From the NCBI GenBank assembly GCA_910587095.1, contig CAJUMJ010000036.1, positions 49,135 to 113,134 of the forward strand: a stretch of 64,000 bases of DNA. Reading direction: 5' to 3'. The notes beneath the pieces were generated by a model. It saw only the letters and a list, made by a program, of their open reading frames with translations, had not been told where the DNA came from and did no database searches. A program made the translations under genes and the position numbers. Below, in pieces: positions 24,862 through 33,307 of this stretch. The DNA comes from an uncultured Lachnospiraceae bacterium. GTDB lineage: Bacteria > Bacillota > Clostridia > Lachnospirales > Lachnospiraceae. Positions within the stretch are counted from its first letter, which is position 1. Each line of letters opens with the position of its first letter.

Positions 24862-26727
24862 ATGTTTAATTTTGACGAAGAGTTAAAAAAGCTCCCGAAC
24901 TCTCCCGGAGTATATCTGATGCATGATGGCAACGACACGATTATTTATGTGGGTAAGGCCGTTAATCTGCACAACCGTGTGCGCTCCTACTTTCGAAAGA
25001 TTGTGGGCAGGGGGCCGCAGATCGACAGAATGGTGGAGCAGATCGCCCGATTTGAATATATCGTGACGGATTCGGAACTGGAAGCGCTTGTTTTGGAGAA
25101 CAATCTGATCAAGGAGTACAGTCCCAAATACAATACCATGTTAAAGGACGATAAAACCTATCCCTACATCAAGGTGACGATGGGGGAGGAGTATCCGCGC
25201 ATTCTCCTGTCCAGGGAGATGAAGAAGGACAAGTCCAGGTATTTCGGCCCATATACAAGCGCGACGGCGGTGAAAGACACGATTGATCTGATGAATAAGC
25301 TTTACCGGCTCAAGACATGTAACCGCAGGCTTCCCAAGGACATCGGGGCGGAGCGTCCTTGCCTCAACTACCACATCAAGCAGTGCGACGCGCCTTGTCA
25401 GGATTATATCAGCAAGGAGGAGTACCGGGCGCGGATCGAGCAGGCGCTGGATTTCCTGAACGGAAATTATAAGCCGATGCTCCGTGAGCTGGAAGAAAAA
25501 ATGACGGAAGCGTCGGAAAAAATGGAGTTTGAGGAGGCGGCCGGCTACCGTGATCTGTTTAACAGTGTAAAGAGTGTGGCGCAGAAGCAAAAGATTACGG
25601 ATTCGGACGGTGAGGACAAGGACATCATCGCGATGGCGGGAGACGAACACGACGCTGTGGTGCAGGTATTTTTTGTGCGGGGAGGAAAGCTGATCGGCAG
25701 GGATCATTTTTATATGACGCATGTGGAGGACTGTGGCAGTGCGCAGATTCTTCTGGATTTTGTCAAGCAGTTTTATGCCGGCACGCCTTATATTCCCCGG
25801 GAGTTGATGTTGCAGGAGGAGATTGCGGATATTAAAATTCTGGAAGAATGGCTCAGCGCGAGAAAAGGCAGCAGGGTTTATCTGCGGGTGCCCAAAAGGG
25901 GAGCCAAGGAGAAGCTGGTGGAGCTGGCGGCTCAGAACGCGAAACTGGTTTTGAGCCAGGACAAGGAGCGTATCCGCAGGGAGGAAGGCCGAACCATAGG
26001 CGCGATGAAGGAGATTGCGGCGCTTTTGGGATTGGAGGACGCAAGCCGCATGGAGGCTTACGATATTTCCAATATAAGCGGCTTTGCCAATGTGGGTTCG
26101 ATGGTAGTCTTTGAGAAGGGGAAAGCGAAACGCAGCGATTACCGCAAATTTCGGATTCAGTCGGTGTCCGGGCCGGACGATTACGCGTGCATGAAAGAGG
26201 TACTTACAAGGCGGTTTCTTCATGGCATGGAGGAGAAAGAGGATCTCGACCGCAGACAGGTAGATCATGCTTTCGGCAGCTTTACCAAGTTCCCCGATCT
26301 GCTTTTGATGGACGGTGGTAAGGGACAGGTGAATATCGCTTTGCAGGTGCTTGAGGAGCTGCGTCTTAATATACCTGTCTGCGGCATGGTGAAGGATGAC
26401 AATCACCGGACGAGGGGCTTATACTACCGGAATGTGGAGATTCCTATCGATACACGTTCCGAGGGCTTTAAACTGGTGACGAGGATTCAGGACGAGGCCC
26501 ACCGCTTCGCTATCGAATATCATCGGTCGCTCCGCTCGAAAGCCCAGGTGAAGTCGGCTCTTGACGAGATCCCCGGGGTTGGGCCGGCCAGAAGAAAAGC
26601 GCTGATGCGGCATTTCGGCTCTATCAACGAAATTAAGGAAGCGTCGGTGGAAAAACTGAGCGAGTTGCCCGAAATCCCGGAACATATCGCAAAACAGATC
26701 TACGGTTTTTTCCGGACAGATTCGTGA
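24862..26727 (+). CDS. uvrC: UvrABC excinuclease subunit C
   Basis: 621 residues, normal length. The incision subunit of nucleotide excision repair. The GIY-YIG nuclease domain at the N-terminus has 'SPGVYLMHDGNDTIIYVGKA', and a UVR domain (about 200-240, 'EKMEFEEAAGYRDLF') binds UvrB. The RNase H-like 5' incision domain is at about 365-510 ('RMEAYDISNISG', 'DLLLMDGGKGQ'), and two helix-hairpin-helix motifs lie at the C-terminus ('IPGVGPARRKALMRHFGS'). The uvrC-hprK order is common in clostridia. Confidence 0.98.
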   Translation: MFNFDEELKKLPNSPGVYLMHDGNDTIIYVGKAVNLHNRVRSYFRKIVGRGPQIDRMVEQIARFEYIVTDSELEALVLENNLIKEYSPKYNTMLKDDKTYPYIKVTMGEEYPRILLSREMKKDKSRYFGPYTSATAVKDTIDLMNKLYRLKTCNRRLPKDIGAERPCLNYHIKQCDAPCQDYISKEEYRARIEQALDFLNGNYKPMLRELEEKMTEASEKMEFEEAAGYRDLFNSVKSVAQKQKITDSDGEDKDIIAMAGDEHDAVVQVFFVRGGKLIGRDHFYMTHVEDCGSAQILLDFVKQFYAGTPYIPRELMLQEEIADIKILEEWLSARKGSRVYLRVPKRGAKEKLVELAAQNAKLVLSQDKERIRREEGRTIGAMKEIAALLGLEDASRMEAYDISNISGFANVGSMVVFEKGKAKRSDYRKFRIQSVSGPDDYACMKEVLTRRFLHGMEEKEDLDRRQVDHAFGSFTKFPDLLLMDGGKGQVNIALQVLEELRLNIPVCGMVKDDNHRTRGLYYRNVEIPIDTRSEGFKLVTRIQDEAHRFAIEYHRSLRSKAQVKSALDEIPGVGPARRKALMRHFGSINEIKEASVEKLSELPEIPEHIAKQIYGFFRTDS

Positions 26728-26738
26728 TTAGGGGCTTA

Positions 26739-26767
26739 TTGCGTGCAGGTTTTTTGTATGCTAAAAT
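26739..26767 (+). promoter_or_regulatory. Promoter of the hprK operon
   Basis: TTGCGT (26739-26744), 17 bases, TAAAAT (26762-26767), with TG one base before the -10 (extended -10 form). The leader to the hprK ATG would be about 160 bases; no clear regulatory RNA was recognised in it. Confidence 0.5.
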
Positions 26768-26935
26768 GTACACGATAGCAATGGCGGTGCCGGGGATGAA
26801 GATACAAACCGACTGTTTGCAGGCGGATTTCCCGGTGACAGATGACAGACTTGACAGGGCGAAGGCCGTGAGCGGGATAGAGTGAAGCGGAATCAAGCGG
26901 GCACTGTGATGGATGGAAATGGTGAGGAGAGAATT

Positions 26936-27877
26936 ATGGCGAGTATTAATTTGACAAAATTAATTGAAAAATTCAAATGGGAGAATCTGACGCCGGAAAT
27001 CGATATTTCAAAGATCAAGGTATCGCAGCCGGATATCAACAGGCCGGCGCTGCAGTTGGCGGGTTATCTGGAACATTTTGAGACGACGCGTTTGCAGATT
27101 GTAGGATTTGTGGAATACTCTTATATGAACGGGTTGGATGAGCACAGACAGCGGGAAATATTTGAGAAGATTCTGAACAATCCTCTGCCGGGTATCTTGT
27201 TTTGCAGGGAGCTGCATCCCAACGAGATCTTCAGAGAGATCGCGGTCGAGCACGGCGTACCGCTTCTGATGAGCAAGAAAGCGACGTCGGCATGTATGGC
27301 GGAGGTGATCCGCTGGCTGAATGTGAAGCTTGCGCCGTGCATTTCCGTACACGGCGTGCTGGTGGACGTGTACGGCGAGGGCGTGCTGATCACCGGTGAG
27401 AGCGGTATCGGAAAATCGGAGGCGGCTCTCGAGCTGATCAAGAGAGGTCATCGTCTGGTGACGGACGATGTGGTGGAAATCAGACGTGTGAGTGAGGATA
27501 CGCTGATCGGTTCCGCCCCGGATATCACGAAGCACTTTATTGAGCTGCGTGGTATCGGCATTGTGGATGTGAAAGCGCTTTTCGGCGCTTCCAGTGTCAG
27601 GGATACCCAAAATATAGATTTGGTCATCCGCCTTGAGGATTGGGATAAAGACAAAGAGTACGACCGTCTTGGCCTGGAGGAGGAATATACGGAATACCTG
27701 GGGAATCGGGTTGTATGTCACAGCATTCCGATCAGACCCGGACGTAATCTGGCGATTATCTGCGAGTCCGCGGCGGTCAACCATCGTCAGAAAAAGATGG
27801 GTTACAATGCGGCGCAGGAGCTTTACAAGCGTGTACAAAATTCTCTTGCCAATGGCAGGAACGAGGACGATGACTAA
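26936..27877 (+). CDS. hprK: HPr kinase/phosphorylase
   Basis: 313 residues from the ATG at 26936, which has AGGAGAG five bases upstream; a GTG at 26882 is in frame but gives an extra N-terminus not seen in the family. It phosphorylates Ser46 of HPr or Crh in response to glycolytic intermediates, and reverses this with phosphate, driving carbon catabolite control. 'LITGESGIGKSEAALELIKRGH' is the P-loop, and 'ELRGIGIVDVKALFG' is the family signature. It begins an operon with glucokinase, murB, rapZ, whiA and an HPr-like gene that is its likely substrate. Confidence 0.97.
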   Translation: MASINLTKLIEKFKWENLTPEIDISKIKVSQPDINRPALQLAGYLEHFETTRLQIVGFVEYSYMNGLDEHRQREIFEKILNNPLPGILFCRELHPNEIFREIAVEHGVPLLMSKKATSACMAEVIRWLNVKLAPCISVHGVLVDVYGEGVLITGESGIGKSEAALELIKRGHRLVTDDVVEIRRVSEDTLIGSAPDITKHFIELRGIGIVDVKALFGASSVRDTQNIDLVIRLEDWDKDKEYDRLGLEEEYTEYLGNRVVCHSIPIRPGRNLAIICESAAVNHRQKKMGYNAAQELYKRVQNSLANGRNEDDD

Positions 27878-27900
27878 AGATGTGAGAAGGAGGAAACGGT

Positions 27901-28836
27901 ATGGCAAATTATGTGTTTGGTGTGGATGTGGGTGGAACTTCCGTCAAGATGGGTCTGTTTGATACGGAGGGCAATGTGCTTGAGAAGTGGGAGATTCCTA
28001 CAAGAACGGAGAATAACGGGGAGAAGATACTTCCAGATATTGCGGCGAGCGTTAAGGAGAAGATGGAACAGAGGCAGCTTGCGAAGGAAGATGTGGCGGG
28101 TGTCGGTATCGGCGTGCCGGGTCCCGTGGAGAAGAGCGGGATTGTGCACCGCGCCGTTAACCTGGGCTGGGCAGAGCTGAATATGAAGGAGGAGCTCGCC
28201 GCGCTTCTCGACGGTATGCGCGTGGAGGGCGGTAACGACGCCAATGTGGCGGCTCTCGGTGAGATGTGGAAGGGCGGCGGCCAGGGGCATAAAAATTTGG
28301 TAGCCGTCACGCTCGGGACAGGCGTAGGCGGTGGTATTATTATAAACGGGGAAATTATGACGGGTTCCACGGGCGCGGGCGGCGAGATCGGTCATATCCA
28401 TGTGGAGGATGACGAGACGGAAGCGTGCGGCTGCGGCAATTTCGGGTGCCTGGAGGAGTATGCCTCGGCGACCGGAATCACCAGACTGGCGAAGCGCGCG
28501 TTAAAAGCGAGCGACAAGGACAGTGTACTGCGAGAAGGCGAGGTATCCGCCAAGACCGTGTTCGACGCGGTGAAAGCGGGGGACGAGCTGGCGATAGAGA
28601 TCGCGAAGCAGTTTGGTGATTATCTGGGGAAAGGTCTTGGCGTGATTTCCGGTATTATCAATCCGGAGATTTTCGTGATCGGAGGCGGCGTGTCCAAGGC
28701 GGGAGAAATCCTCTTTGATTATATTAAGCCGTCTTTTGAGAGGACGGCTTTTCGGGGAAGTCAGGACGTGATTTTTGCTCTGGCGACACTGGGGAATGAC
28801 GCAGGCATTTACGGCGCGGCTAAAATGTTGCTATAG
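27901..28836 (+). CDS. glcK: ROK-family glucokinase
   Basis: 311 residues. Phosphorylates glucose with ATP in the cytoplasm, the step needed for glucose released by GH3 or GH2 enzymes or taken up without a PTS. 'FGVDVGGTSVKMGLFD' is the ATP-phosphate 1 motif, 'GTGVGGGIIING' and 'GAGGEIGHIHV' form the sugar site with the catalytic region, and 'CGCGNFGCLEEYAS' is the ROK zinc-binding cysteine cluster. Starts 23 bases after hprK with GGAGGAAA. A 146-bp repeat cluster follows it and separates it from murB. Confidence 0.93.
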   Translation: MANYVFGVDVGGTSVKMGLFDTEGNVLEKWEIPTRTENNGEKILPDIAASVKEKMEQRQLAKEDVAGVGIGVPGPVEKSGIVHRAVNLGWAELNMKEELAALLDGMRVEGGNDANVAALGEMWKGGGQGHKNLVAVTLGTGVGGGIIINGEIMTGSTGAGGEIGHIHVEDDETEACGCGNFGCLEEYASATGITRLAKRALKASDKDSVLREGEVSAKTVFDAVKAGDELAIEIAKQFGDYLGKGLGVISGIINPEIFVIGGGVSKAGEILFDYIKPSFERTAFRGSQDVIFALATLGNDAGIYGAAKMLL

Positions 28837-28850
28837 CATTGAGCCATGCG

Positions 28851-29243
28851 GCATTACACTGAGACAGAGGGGCGAAAGCTTGCTTTCGAACCGAAGTATC
28901 AGTGTAAGGCCATAGGGCGAAAGCCCGTAAATGAGCAAAAGATAGCTGCGGAGCAGCGGTTTTGCGAATGCGCATGGCGAGTGTCCGGGGCTTGTGGCAT
29001 TACACTGAAACAGAGGGGCGAAAGCTTGCTTTCGAACCGAAGTATCAGTGTAAGGCCATAGGGCGAAAGCCCGTAAATGAGCAAAAGATAGCTGCGGAGC
29101 AGCGGTTTTGCGAATGCGCATGGCGGGTGTCCGGGGCTTGCGGCATTACACTGAAACAGAGGGGCGAAAGCCCGTAAATGAGCAAAAGGCAGCTGCGAAG
29201 CAGCGGTATTGCGAATGCGCATGGCGGGTGTCCGCGGTTTGCG
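28851..29243 (+). repeat. Three-copy 146-bp tandem repeat of hairpins
   Basis: Copies start at 28851, 28997 and 29143, each with GCATTACACTGA. The first two are nearly identical with a period of 146. The third lacks a 45-bp internal block. Each full unit has an outer inverted pair (TTACACTGA / TCAGTGTAA), a GGGC-GAAA-GCCC hairpin, a CGAAAGC-TT-GCTTTCG hairpin and a GCTGC-GGA-GCAGC hairpin. Open frames exist on both strands but differ only by the repeat and have no ribosome sites, so this is not coding. It fills most of the 471-bp gap between glcK and murB, within the likely operon. Confidence 0.85.
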
Positions 29244-29307
29244 GCAGACATAGTTTAGCGGCAGATGGATATATTATATAAATAAAAAGAATGAGCGGGA
29301 GCAAATT

Positions 29308-30219
29308 TTGAGTACAGCAATGTATGAACATATCAGGACGATCGTACCGGAGAAACGGCTTATATTCAATGAGCCAATGAGCAGGCATACCACCTTCCGG
29401 GTGGGTGGCGAGGCGGAGTGTATCGTCATTGTACAGACAACGGAAGAACTGTCACAGATTATTTCCTACCTGACAAAATTGGAGCAGGACTATTTTATTT
29501 TGGGCAATGGAAGTAATCTTCTGGTGGGAGACAAAGGATATCGGGGTGTGATTGTGAAGTTGGGGCCGCATATGAGTGCGATCCGTGTGCAGAAAGATCA
29601 CATTGCGGTTGGAGCAGGCGCTCTGCTCTCCAAGGTCGCGTCTGCGGCGAGGGACAGCGGTTTGAGCGGGATGGAGTTTGCGGCGGGGATTCCCGGCAGC
29701 ATCGGCGGCGCTATCGTTATGAATGCCGGGGCTTACGGCGGGGAGATGAAACAGATTGTGCAGATGGTTCGGGTGATGGACAAAGAGGGAGAGATTCTGA
29801 CTTTGGACAACGATACCATGGAATTCGGCTACCGCACAAGCATCATCAGGGACAGGCCGTTTACCGTGCTGGGAGCGGTTCTTAAGTTAAATCCCGGCAA
29901 CAAGGAAGAAATCAGCGCAAAGATGGAAGAGCTGATGAAGCAACGAAAGAGCAAGCAGCCGCTTGAGTACCCGAGTGCGGGCAGTACCTTTAAGCGACCG
30001 GACGGCCATTTTGCCGGAAAGCTTATCATGGATGCGGGGCTTAGGGGCTACCGCATCGGCGGGGCGCAGGTGTCGGAGAAGCATTGCGGGTTTGTAGTCA
30101 ATACAGGCGGCGCAACGGCGGCGGATATACGGGAATTGATAGAGGAAATACGGGAGAGGGTACTTGACCGGTTTCACGTCCGGTTAGAGCCGGAGGTGAT
30201 ATTTTTAGGAGACTTTTAA
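29308..30219 (+). CDS. murB: UDP-N-acetylenolpyruvoylglucosamine reductase
   Basis: 303 residues. Reduces UDP-GlcNAc-enolpyruvate to UDP-MurNAc in peptidoglycan precursor synthesis. The FAD-binding domain has 'YFILGNGSNLLVGDKGYRG' and 'GMEFAAGIPGSIGGAIVMNAGAYGGEM'. The catalytic region has 'YPSAGSTFKRP', with the active-site Ser, and the C-terminal Glu lies in 'RLEPEVIFLG'. TTG start at 29308 after GGGAG; an ATG four codons later is the alternative. Its stop is one base before rapZ. Confidence 0.96.
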   Translation: MSTAMYEHIRTIVPEKRLIFNEPMSRHTTFRVGGEAECIVIVQTTEELSQIISYLTKLEQDYFILGNGSNLLVGDKGYRGVIVKLGPHMSAIRVQKDHIAVGAGALLSKVASAARDSGLSGMEFAAGIPGSIGGAIVMNAGAYGGEMKQIVQMVRVMDKEGEILTLDNDTMEFGYRTSIIRDRPFTVLGAVLKLNPGNKEEISAKMEELMKQRKSKQPLEYPSAGSTFKRPDGHFAGKLIMDAGLRGYRIGGAQVSEKHCGFVVNTGGATAADIRELIEEIRERVLDRFHVRLEPEVIFLGDF

Positions 30220-30220
30220 G

Positions 30221-31078
30221 ATGAGATTTGTGATCGTGACGGGGATGAGCGGTTCGGGCAAGAGAACCGCCATGAAGATGTTGGAGGACGTCGGGTTCTA
30301 CTGTGTGGATAATCTGCCTGTAGCGCTGATAGAAAAGTTTGCGGAGCTGATTACGACGCCCTCCAGCGAGGTCAACAAGGTCGCTTTGGGAGTGGACGTG
30401 CGGGCGGACCAGTCATTTGGCAGCGTCCGCCGTATTTTGGATCAGCTTAGGGAAAACGGTTATCTCTTTGAGATTCTGTTTATGGAGGCGGGCGACGATG
30501 TCCTTCTGAAGCGGTATAAAGAAACGAGAAGGCTGCACCCGCTCTCACCGCAGGGGCGCGTGGAGGAAGGCATACAGAGGGAACGTGAAATTTTGAAAGA
30601 GATCCGGGAAAAGGCGGATTATATCATCGACACGTCCCATCTTCTGACAAGAGAACTCAAGAAGGAGATCGACGATATTTTTGTCAGGAATAAGGAGTAC
30701 AATTCACTGATTGTCACGATCCTTTCTTTCGGCTTTAAGAAGGGGATTCCGGCGGATGCGGATCTCGTCTTTGACGTACGCTTTTTGCCAAATCCCTTTT
30801 ATATTGAAGAGCTGAAATATAAGACAGGCAATGACAGGGAAGTGCAGGATTATGTAATGTCTTTTTCGGAGGCAGGCGTATTTTTGCAAAAACTTACGGA
30901 TATGCTTACCTTCCTGATTCCCAATTATGTGAAAGAGGGCAAGCATCAGCTTGTGATTGGCATCGGCTGTACCGGAGGCAAGCACAGGAGCGTGACGCTG
31001 GCAAACGCGCTTTACGCGGCGCTCAAAGATCACGGAACATATGGAGTGAAGCTGTACCACAGGGACGAGAACAAATAG
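30221..31078 (+). CDS. rapZ: RapZ/YvcJ-family nucleotide-binding protein
   Basis: 285 residues. The P-loop 'VTGMSGSGKRTAMKML' is at the N-terminus. 'VDVRADQSF' and 'RRLHPLS' lie in the middle, and 'GIGCTGGKHRSVTLANAL' in the conserved C-terminal domain. In E. coli RapZ controls glucosamine-6-phosphate synthase through small RNAs; in Firmicutes the YvcJ role is less defined. Gene order rapZ-whiA-HPr matches the Bacillus yvcJ-yvcK-yvcL-crh cluster, except that yvcK is missing here: only 10 bases separate rapZ from whiA. Confidence 0.95.
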   Translation: MRFVIVTGMSGSGKRTAMKMLEDVGFYCVDNLPVALIEKFAELITTPSSEVNKVALGVDVRADQSFGSVRRILDQLRENGYLFEILFMEAGDDVLLKRYKETRRLHPLSPQGRVEEGIQREREILKEIREKADYIIDTSHLLTRELKKEIDDIFVRNKEYNSLIVTILSFGFKKGIPADADLVFDVRFLPNPFYIEELKYKTGNDREVQDYVMSFSEAGVFLQKLTDMLTFLIPNYVKEGKHQLVIGIGCTGGKHRSVTLANALYAALKDHGTYGVKLYHRDENK

Positions 31079-31088
31079 AGGGTAAAAC

Positions 31089-31991
31089 ATGTCTTTTTCC
31101 GGAACGGTAAAGGAGGAACTCGCGGCGCATATAAGTTCAGCCAGACATTGCCAGCTCGCGGAGCTCGCGGCTTATATACTTTTTAACTGCGGCGTTTGCG
31201 GGGACGGAAAGCATCTGTGCCTGGATACGGAAAATGAGGCAGTTGCGAGAAAATGCTTTACATTACTAAAAAAAACATTTAATATAGAAACTGTTATGCG
31301 GGGCAGGTCAAGAATGATCCCGGATGACGGGACAGAGCGCAGAATAATACAGGCGTTATACCTTGCCGGGAGTGAGGATGGAAAGATAGAGCTGACCAAG
31401 ACAGTCAACCCGCTTTTGATCAGACACTCCTGCTGTGCGAGAGCCTGGCTGCGCGGCGCATTTTTGAGTGTGGGTTCCATGAGCGATCCCAGGAAGAGCT
31501 ACCATCTGGAGTTTGTCTGTGATGAGAAGGCGCAGGCAATACAGCTTCGGACGGTGCTTGCGGAATTTCAGATAGAGGCCAGAATTATAGGAAGAAAAAA
31601 ATACCAGGTCGTCTATTTGAAGGAGGGAGCGGGCATTGTGGACCTCTTGAACGTAATGGGAGCGCACGTTTCTTTGATGGAGCTGGAGAATACGAGAATC
31701 CTGAAAGAGATGCGCAATTCCATCAACAGAAGGGTAAACTGCGAGACTGCCAATATCTCCAAGACGGTGACGGCGGCGGGAAGGCAGATTGAGGACATCC
31801 TTCTGATCAGGGAAAGGTATGGATTTGAGAATTTACCGGACAATCTGCGGCAGATGGCAGAGGTTCGGCTGGAATACCCGGACGCGGCGCTTAAGGAGCT
31901 GGGAGGGTATCTGGAACCGGTTGTGGGGAAATCAGGGGTGAATCACAGATTGCGCAGGCTGAGTGAAATTGCAGACAAAATCAGATCATAA
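31089..31991 (+). CDS. whiA: DNA-binding protein WhiA
   Basis: 300 residues. The N-terminal two-thirds is the LAGLIDADG-like domain that lost nuclease activity ('CCARAWLRGAFLSVGSMSDPRKSYHLEF'). The C-terminal helix-turn-helix contains 'ANISKTVTAAGRQIEDILLI' and 'LPDNLRQMAEVRLEYPDAALKELG'. WhiA affects cell division and chromosome segregation in Firmicutes and sporulation in Streptomyces. Translation starts 10 bases after rapZ. Confidence 0.96.
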   Translation: MSFSGTVKEELAAHISSARHCQLAELAAYILFNCGVCGDGKHLCLDTENEAVARKCFTLLKKTFNIETVMRGRSRMIPDDGTERRIIQALYLAGSEDGKIELTKTVNPLLIRHSCCARAWLRGAFLSVGSMSDPRKSYHLEFVCDEKAQAIQLRTVLAEFQIEARIIGRKKYQVVYLKEGAGIVDLLNVMGAHVSLMELENTRILKEMRNSINRRVNCETANISKTVTAAGRQIEDILLIRERYGFENLPDNLRQMAEVRLEYPDAALKELGGYLEPVVGKSGVNHRLRRLSEIADKIRS

Positions 31992-32008
31992 AAGAGGAGG
32001 AAAGTATT

Positions 32009-32263
32009 ATGATTCAAAAGTCAATCCAGATTAAGCTGGAGTCGGGTCTGGAGGCAAGGCCGGTAGCGATGCTTGTACAGGTAGCGAGCCAGTTTGAGAG
32101 CACCGTATATCTTGGTTCTGACAACAAGAAGGTAAACGCGAAGAGTATCATGGGTATGATGAGCATGGGACTTCGGAGCGGGGCAGAGGTAATGGTGACT
32201 GCGGATGGTTCCGATGAGGAGAACGCCATCGCGGAAATTGAAAAGTTCCTGAGCACCAAGTAA
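32009..32263 (+). CDS. crh: Crh-like HPr paralogue lacking the phospho-His
   Basis: 84 residues, full HPr length. Standard HPr has 'GLHARPA' with His15 as phosphocarrier; this protein reads 'GLEARPVA', with Glu at position 15. It therefore cannot pass phosphate from enzyme I to PTS transporters. Ser46 is kept in 'NAKSIMGMMSMGL', the HprK target and CcpA-contact region. The same combination, with Gln15, defines Crh of Bacillus subtilis, a regulator of catabolite repression. The gene closes the hprK operon, which fits that function. GAGGAGG precedes the ATG. The symbol is assigned by analogy. Confidence 0.85.
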   Translation: MIQKSIQIKLESGLEARPVAMLVQVASQFESTVYLGSDNKKVNAKSIMGMMSMGLRSGAEVMVTADGSDEENAIAEIEKFLSTK

Positions 32264-32377
32264 GTAGAAGAGTGGCAGGATTGACATTTGATAAGGCATA
32301 ATGTGTTAACTGTTCAGAGTCTGATGTGTGTAGTTTACAAATGGGATTCTGGGCAGTTTCTTGTTTGGGAGGGAACT

Positions 32378-33271
32378 ATGGCTAAACAGATGCTTTTCGT
32401 CTATAATCCGAGAGCGGGTAAGGCACAGATCAGGAGTAATCTTTTGGATATTATCGATACTTTCGTAAAGGCGGGCTACGAGGTGACGGCGTATCCGACA
32501 CAGGCGCCGGGCGACGCGGTTAAGGCTGTCCGGGAGAGAAGAAGCGGCTACGAAATGGTGGTGTGCAGCGGCGGAGACGGCACTCTTGACGAGGTCGTGA
32601 CGGGGATGCTTAAATCCGACGAACGGCTTCCTGTGGGCTATGTGCCGGCGGGCAGCACCAACGATTTCGCGAACAGCCTGAAAATTCCAAAAAATATGCT
32701 GCAGGCGGCGGACGTGGTTGTGAACGGCAGGAATTTTGCCTGCGATGTGGGAAAATTCAACGGGGACGTGTTTATTTATGTGGCTGCTTTCGGCATCTTC
32801 ACGGATGTATCCTACGGGACGCCGCAGGATACGAAAAACGTGCTTGGCCATGCGGCATATCTGATTGAGGGGGTGAGGCGTCTGCCCTCCATGCGCGCCT
32901 ATCCCTTGCGGATTACATGCAACGGGGAGGTCATTGAGGGGGAATTTCTCTACGGTATGGTTACCAATTCCCACTCCGTGGGAGGATTTAGGGGTATTAC
33001 GGGACAGAATGTGGCGCTGGACGACGGCCTTTTTGAGGTGACTTTGATCCGCAGACCGACCAATCCGCTTGACATCAACAATATTATCCGCGCGCTGGTG
33101 GACAAGCGGGTAAAATCGGAGTATATCTATACGTTCACGACTGCCGGCGTGCTGGTGGAAGCGGAGGAGCCTGTGGCCTGGACGCTGGACGGGGAGTTTG
33201 GAGGGGAGCACCTGACGGCGCAGATCGAGAGCTGGCATCAGGCGCTGGAAATCCGGGTTCCCGGAGAATAG
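32378..33271 (+). CDS. Diacylglycerol/lipid kinase family protein
   Basis: 298 residues from the ATG at 32378, with GGGAGG six bases before; an upstream in-frame ATG at 32288 adds an unconserved 30 residues. 'FVYNPRAGKAQIRS' is the nucleotide-binding N-terminus, and 'VVCSGGDGTLDEVVTGM' and 'VPAGSTNDFANSL' are the GGDGT and TxND signatures of the DAGK_cat family. Such enzymes recycle diacylglycerol from lipoteichoic acid synthesis (DgkB) or phosphorylate other lipids (YegS); which applies is unclear. A long hairpin begins at its stop codon. Confidence 0.88.
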   Translation: MAKQMLFVYNPRAGKAQIRSNLLDIIDTFVKAGYEVTAYPTQAPGDAVKAVRERRSGYEMVVCSGGDGTLDEVVTGMLKSDERLPVGYVPAGSTNDFANSLKIPKNMLQAADVVVNGRNFACDVGKFNGDVFIYVAAFGIFTDVSYGTPQDTKNVLGHAAYLIEGVRRLPSMRAYPLRITCNGEVIEGEFLYGMVTNSHSVGGFRGITGQNVALDDGLFEVTLIRRPTNPLDINNIIRALVDKRVKSEYIYTFTTAGVLVEAEEPVAWTLDGEFGGEHLTAQIESWHQALEIRVPGE

Positions 33272-33307
33272 CGTGAAACGGAGTTGCTTTGCAAATCCGT
33301 TTCACGC
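33271..33307 (+). repeat. 37-nt near-perfect hairpin at the lipid kinase stop codon
   Basis: GCGTGAAACGGA (33271-33282) pairs perfectly with TCCGTTTCACGC (33296-33307). After one G-A mismatch the inner TTGC-TTT-GCAA continues the stem. The first base is the last base of the TAG stop. No T-run follows directly. Confidence 0.75.

Noticed and set aside
25141..26406. 421-codon open frame opposite uvrC
   Set aside because: It lies fully antisense to a well-supported uvrC; the long frame follows from codon bias on the coding strand and shows no recognisable domain.
26781..26885. 34-codon frame starting with ATG before hprK
   Set aside because: No ribosome site, overlaps the hprK leader, and the product has no recognisable feature.
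28851..29243. CRISPR array
   Set aside because: The units are contiguous 146-bp tandem copies with no short direct repeats separated by unique spacers, and no cas genes are present.
28831..29251. Several open frames of 60-107 codons on both strands in the 146-bp repeats
   Set aside because: They repeat the same peptide with the DNA repeat, have no ribosome sites and exist on both strands, as expected of repeat DNA without stops.
32284..32320. Promoter before the lipid kinase gene (TTGACA near 32281)
   Set aside because: No -10 hexamer of acceptable quality lies 16-18 bases downstream.
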